The notes under the pieces are model-generated. The model worked only from the letters and a program-made list of their open reading frames with translations. It ran no database searches and was not told the origin of the DNA. A stretch of DNA of 7,292 nt from Spirochaetota bacterium (GTDB lineage: Bacteria; Spirochaetota; UBA4802; UBA5368): positions 1 through 7,292 of the forward strand of contig JAGODA010000161.1 of assembly GCA_017998475.1 (NCBI GenBank). Direction: 5' to 3'. How positions within the stretch are numbered: the stretch's first letter is position 1; every line of letters starts with the position of its first letter. Positions 6,336-7,292 of this stretch are shown piece after piece. The position numbers and the translations under genes were made by a program.

Positions 6336-7151
6336 ATGGCCATAACCAAGGCTGAAAAGTCCGTTTATAACGATTACATCAAAGACTTCAAAACACAGAA
6401 AGACGCATCGTATAAACGGCTCGGCGAACTCGAAAAGAAAAAGAAGGAAATGCCCCGGATCAAAGGCTACCTCGCGGTGGAGGCCGTGGTGGAGCTTTTG
6501 AAGATCATCATGCTGGACATCAGCATGAACGACGCCTCGTTCGAGATACTGAAAATCAAGAACGAGGCCGCGCTCAAGAACGCGCGGAAGGAATTCTTCT
6601 CCGTTCTGCAGAAGATGGAGGAGATACTGGGCGACCAGGTCGATCGTTCGCTAAAGGAGAACGAGGAATATCTTGCCGCCATCGACAGAATCAATCCGCA
6701 GCAGATGCTCAAGCTGATACAGCGTATCAATTACGTGCTTTCGACCCTCATCGACAGGATAGGTGAGACCTCAAAATGGAAGTGGTCTTTTGTGGACCTC
6801 CAGGCGCGGGTGGCGGCAATCGCCAAGAACAGCATTAATTTTTCGGATGTACAGAAATATCGCGATCCGCGCATGGAGTTTTACCGCGAACGCCAGCAGA
6901 TGATGACCATATGCAAGCAGAGCCTGCGCGAAGCCGCCCAGCAGTTCAGGACCAAGTACGAGCAATCCACTAAAGTCCCCGGCGACATGCTCAAATCGAT
7001 CGAATTTCTTTCGGTTCTGCGCCGTATTCATGTGCTTTTCGGCGAATCGGACGAGGCAACCAAACTCAAAACCGCAATTGACGCCATGCGCGCCAGACTT
7101 GAGGCCGACGAGAAGGAAAAGGAAAAAGAGAAAAAAAGCGGCAAAAAGTAG
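6336..7151 (+). CDS. Charged, mostly helical cytoplasmic protein, unknown function (271 residues)
   Basis: There is no signal peptide or membrane segment. The sequence is dominated by long amphipathic helices rich in Lys, Glu, Met and Ile, with likely coiled-coil segments at about 1-40 and 75-140. A more globular middle (WKWSFVDLQARVAAIAKNSINFS, 148-170) follows, and it ends in a Lys/Glu tail (259-271). I do not recognise the family or any catalytic motif. The composition suggests a scaffold, chaperone-like or cytoskeleton-associated protein, but this is inference. ATG 6336 follows AGGGTGG (6325-6331), which overlaps the stop of the 52-residue gene, pointing to a two-gene unit. It lies just before a heat-shock promoter with CIRCE, but that regulates the next gene, not this one. 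A run of seven A (7131-7137) near the 3' end is a possible sequencing weak point. Confidence 0.85.
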   Translation: MAITKAEKSVYNDYIKDFKTQKDASYKRLGELEKKKKEMPRIKGYLAVEAVVELLKIIMLDISMNDASFEILKIKNEAALKNARKEFFSVLQKMEEILGDQVDRSLKENEEYLAAIDRINPQQMLKLIQRINYVLSTLIDRIGETSKWKWSFVDLQARVAAIAKNSINFSDVQKYRDPRMEFYRERQQMMTICKQSLREAAQQFRTKYEQSTKVPGDMLKSIEFLSVLRRIHVLFGESDEATKLKTAIDAMRARLEADEKEKEKEKKSGKK

Positions 7152-7193
7152 TACCCCGTATACCCGCCTTTTCATGATTTTATTTTTTTTAAC

Positions 7194-7222
7194 TTGACGG
7201 ACTGAAATAATTTTTGTACGTT
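7194..7222 (+). promoter_or_regulatory. Heat-shock gene promoter overlapped by CIRCE
   Basis: TTGACG (7194-7199) and TACGTT (7217-7222) are separated by 17 bp. The -35 is five of six to consensus; the -10 is weak. The -10 abuts the CIRCE element, which would cover the start point near 7229, the usual arrangement for HrcA repression. The upstream T-run (7182-7190) is AT-rich and could aid the promoter or end the preceding transcript. Confidence 0.6.
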
Positions 7223-7253
7223 ATTAGCACTCAATCGTATAGAGTGCTAATAA
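7221..7253. promoter_or_regulatory. CIRCE operator (HrcA-binding inverted repeat)
   Basis: TTAGCACTC (7224-7232), nine spacer bases (7233-7241) and GAGTGCTAA (7242-7250) match the CIRCE consensus at all 18 arm positions. The symmetry extends three more bases each side (TTA/TAA) to a perfect 12-bp inverted repeat. It is known as the operator of the HrcA repressor upstream of groESL, dnaK/hrcA and some small heat-shock genes. In mRNA the same repeat can form a 5' stem-loop. It lies 11 nt before the ATG at 7264. Confidence 0.97.
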
Positions 7254-7263
7254 CGGTGGTGAC

Positions 7264-7292
7264 ATGAATACCGGTGAGAAAATAGACCGGCC
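7264..7292 (+). CDS. 5' end of a CIRCE-controlled gene, truncated at the window edge
   Basis: ATG 7264 follows GGTGGTGA (7255-7262), one mismatch from GGAGGTGA. The ten visible residues read MNTGEKIDRP, the last fixed as Pro because CCN always encodes Pro. The CIRCE element immediately upstream says the gene belongs to the HrcA regulon: hrcA, grpE, dnaK, groES or a small heat-shock protein. The short N-terminus does not look like GroES or DnaK; a GrpE, HrcA or Hsp20-type start is possible. The product cannot be named from ten residues. Confidence 0.7.

Noticed and set aside
7131..7137. Run of seven A near the 3' end of the 271-residue gene as a programmed frameshift site
   Set aside because: The phase of the run relative to codons does not match a canonical X XXY YYZ slippery heptamer, and no downstream stimulatory structure is visible; it encodes part of a plain Lys/Glu tail.
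7138..7190. Possible intrinsic terminator after the 271-residue gene (GCGG/CCGC before a T-rich stretch)
   Set aside because: The stem is only 4 bp with a loop of over 20 nt, starts inside the coding region, and the T-run is interrupted and distant; evidence is too weak to call.

Overview
The window is GC-rich (about 55-60% by eye, with clearly AT-rich promoter spacers). Every gene I can support lies on the + strand. The right edge carries a textbook CIRCE operator, so the host uses HrcA-type heat-shock control. Together with the mix of genes (a long-chain acyl-CoA ligase, lone SDR and VOC enzymes, and a coiled-coil-like cytoplasmic protein paired with a tiny partner), this would fit a Spirochaetota-like or other deep-branching didermic bacterium. 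That taxonomic guess is inference and weak, because no rRNA or other marker gene is present.

Layout. (1) Positions 2-1189: the 3' part of a membrane-embedded M28 zinc peptidase whose start lies left of the window. (2) 1190-1474: an AT-rich spacer with a good sigma-70-type promoter at 1398-1427. (3) 1493-3469: a complete long-chain fatty-acid-CoA ligase. (4) 3470-3548: a spacer with a perfect 11-bp inverted repeat whose 3' arm contains the Shine-Dalgarno of the next gene. (5) 3549-4031: a DUF3783-like protein, followed by a possible 65-residue small gene (4053-4250). (6) 4251-4393: a spacer with a possible promoter and small dyads. (7) 4412-6082: a three-gene set of VOC/glyoxalase-fold protein, 93-residue membrane protein and FabG-like SDR oxidoreductase. 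(8) 6168-7151: a 52-residue small protein tightly coupled to a 271-residue helical charged protein of unknown function. (9) 7194-7292: a promoter overlapped by CIRCE and the first ten codons of a heat-shock gene.

How the genes may work together. The ligase activates fatty acids to acyl-CoA. The SDR and the VOC protein could act on acyl or keto intermediates, but nothing in the sequence fixes their substrates. I see no mobile element, tRNA, rRNA or CRISPR array, and no obvious defence or novel multi-gene system. The least explained parts are the 52-aa/271-aa pair, the Shine-Dalgarno-masking hairpin before the DUF3783-like gene, and the M28 peptidase with helices inserted in its catalytic domain.
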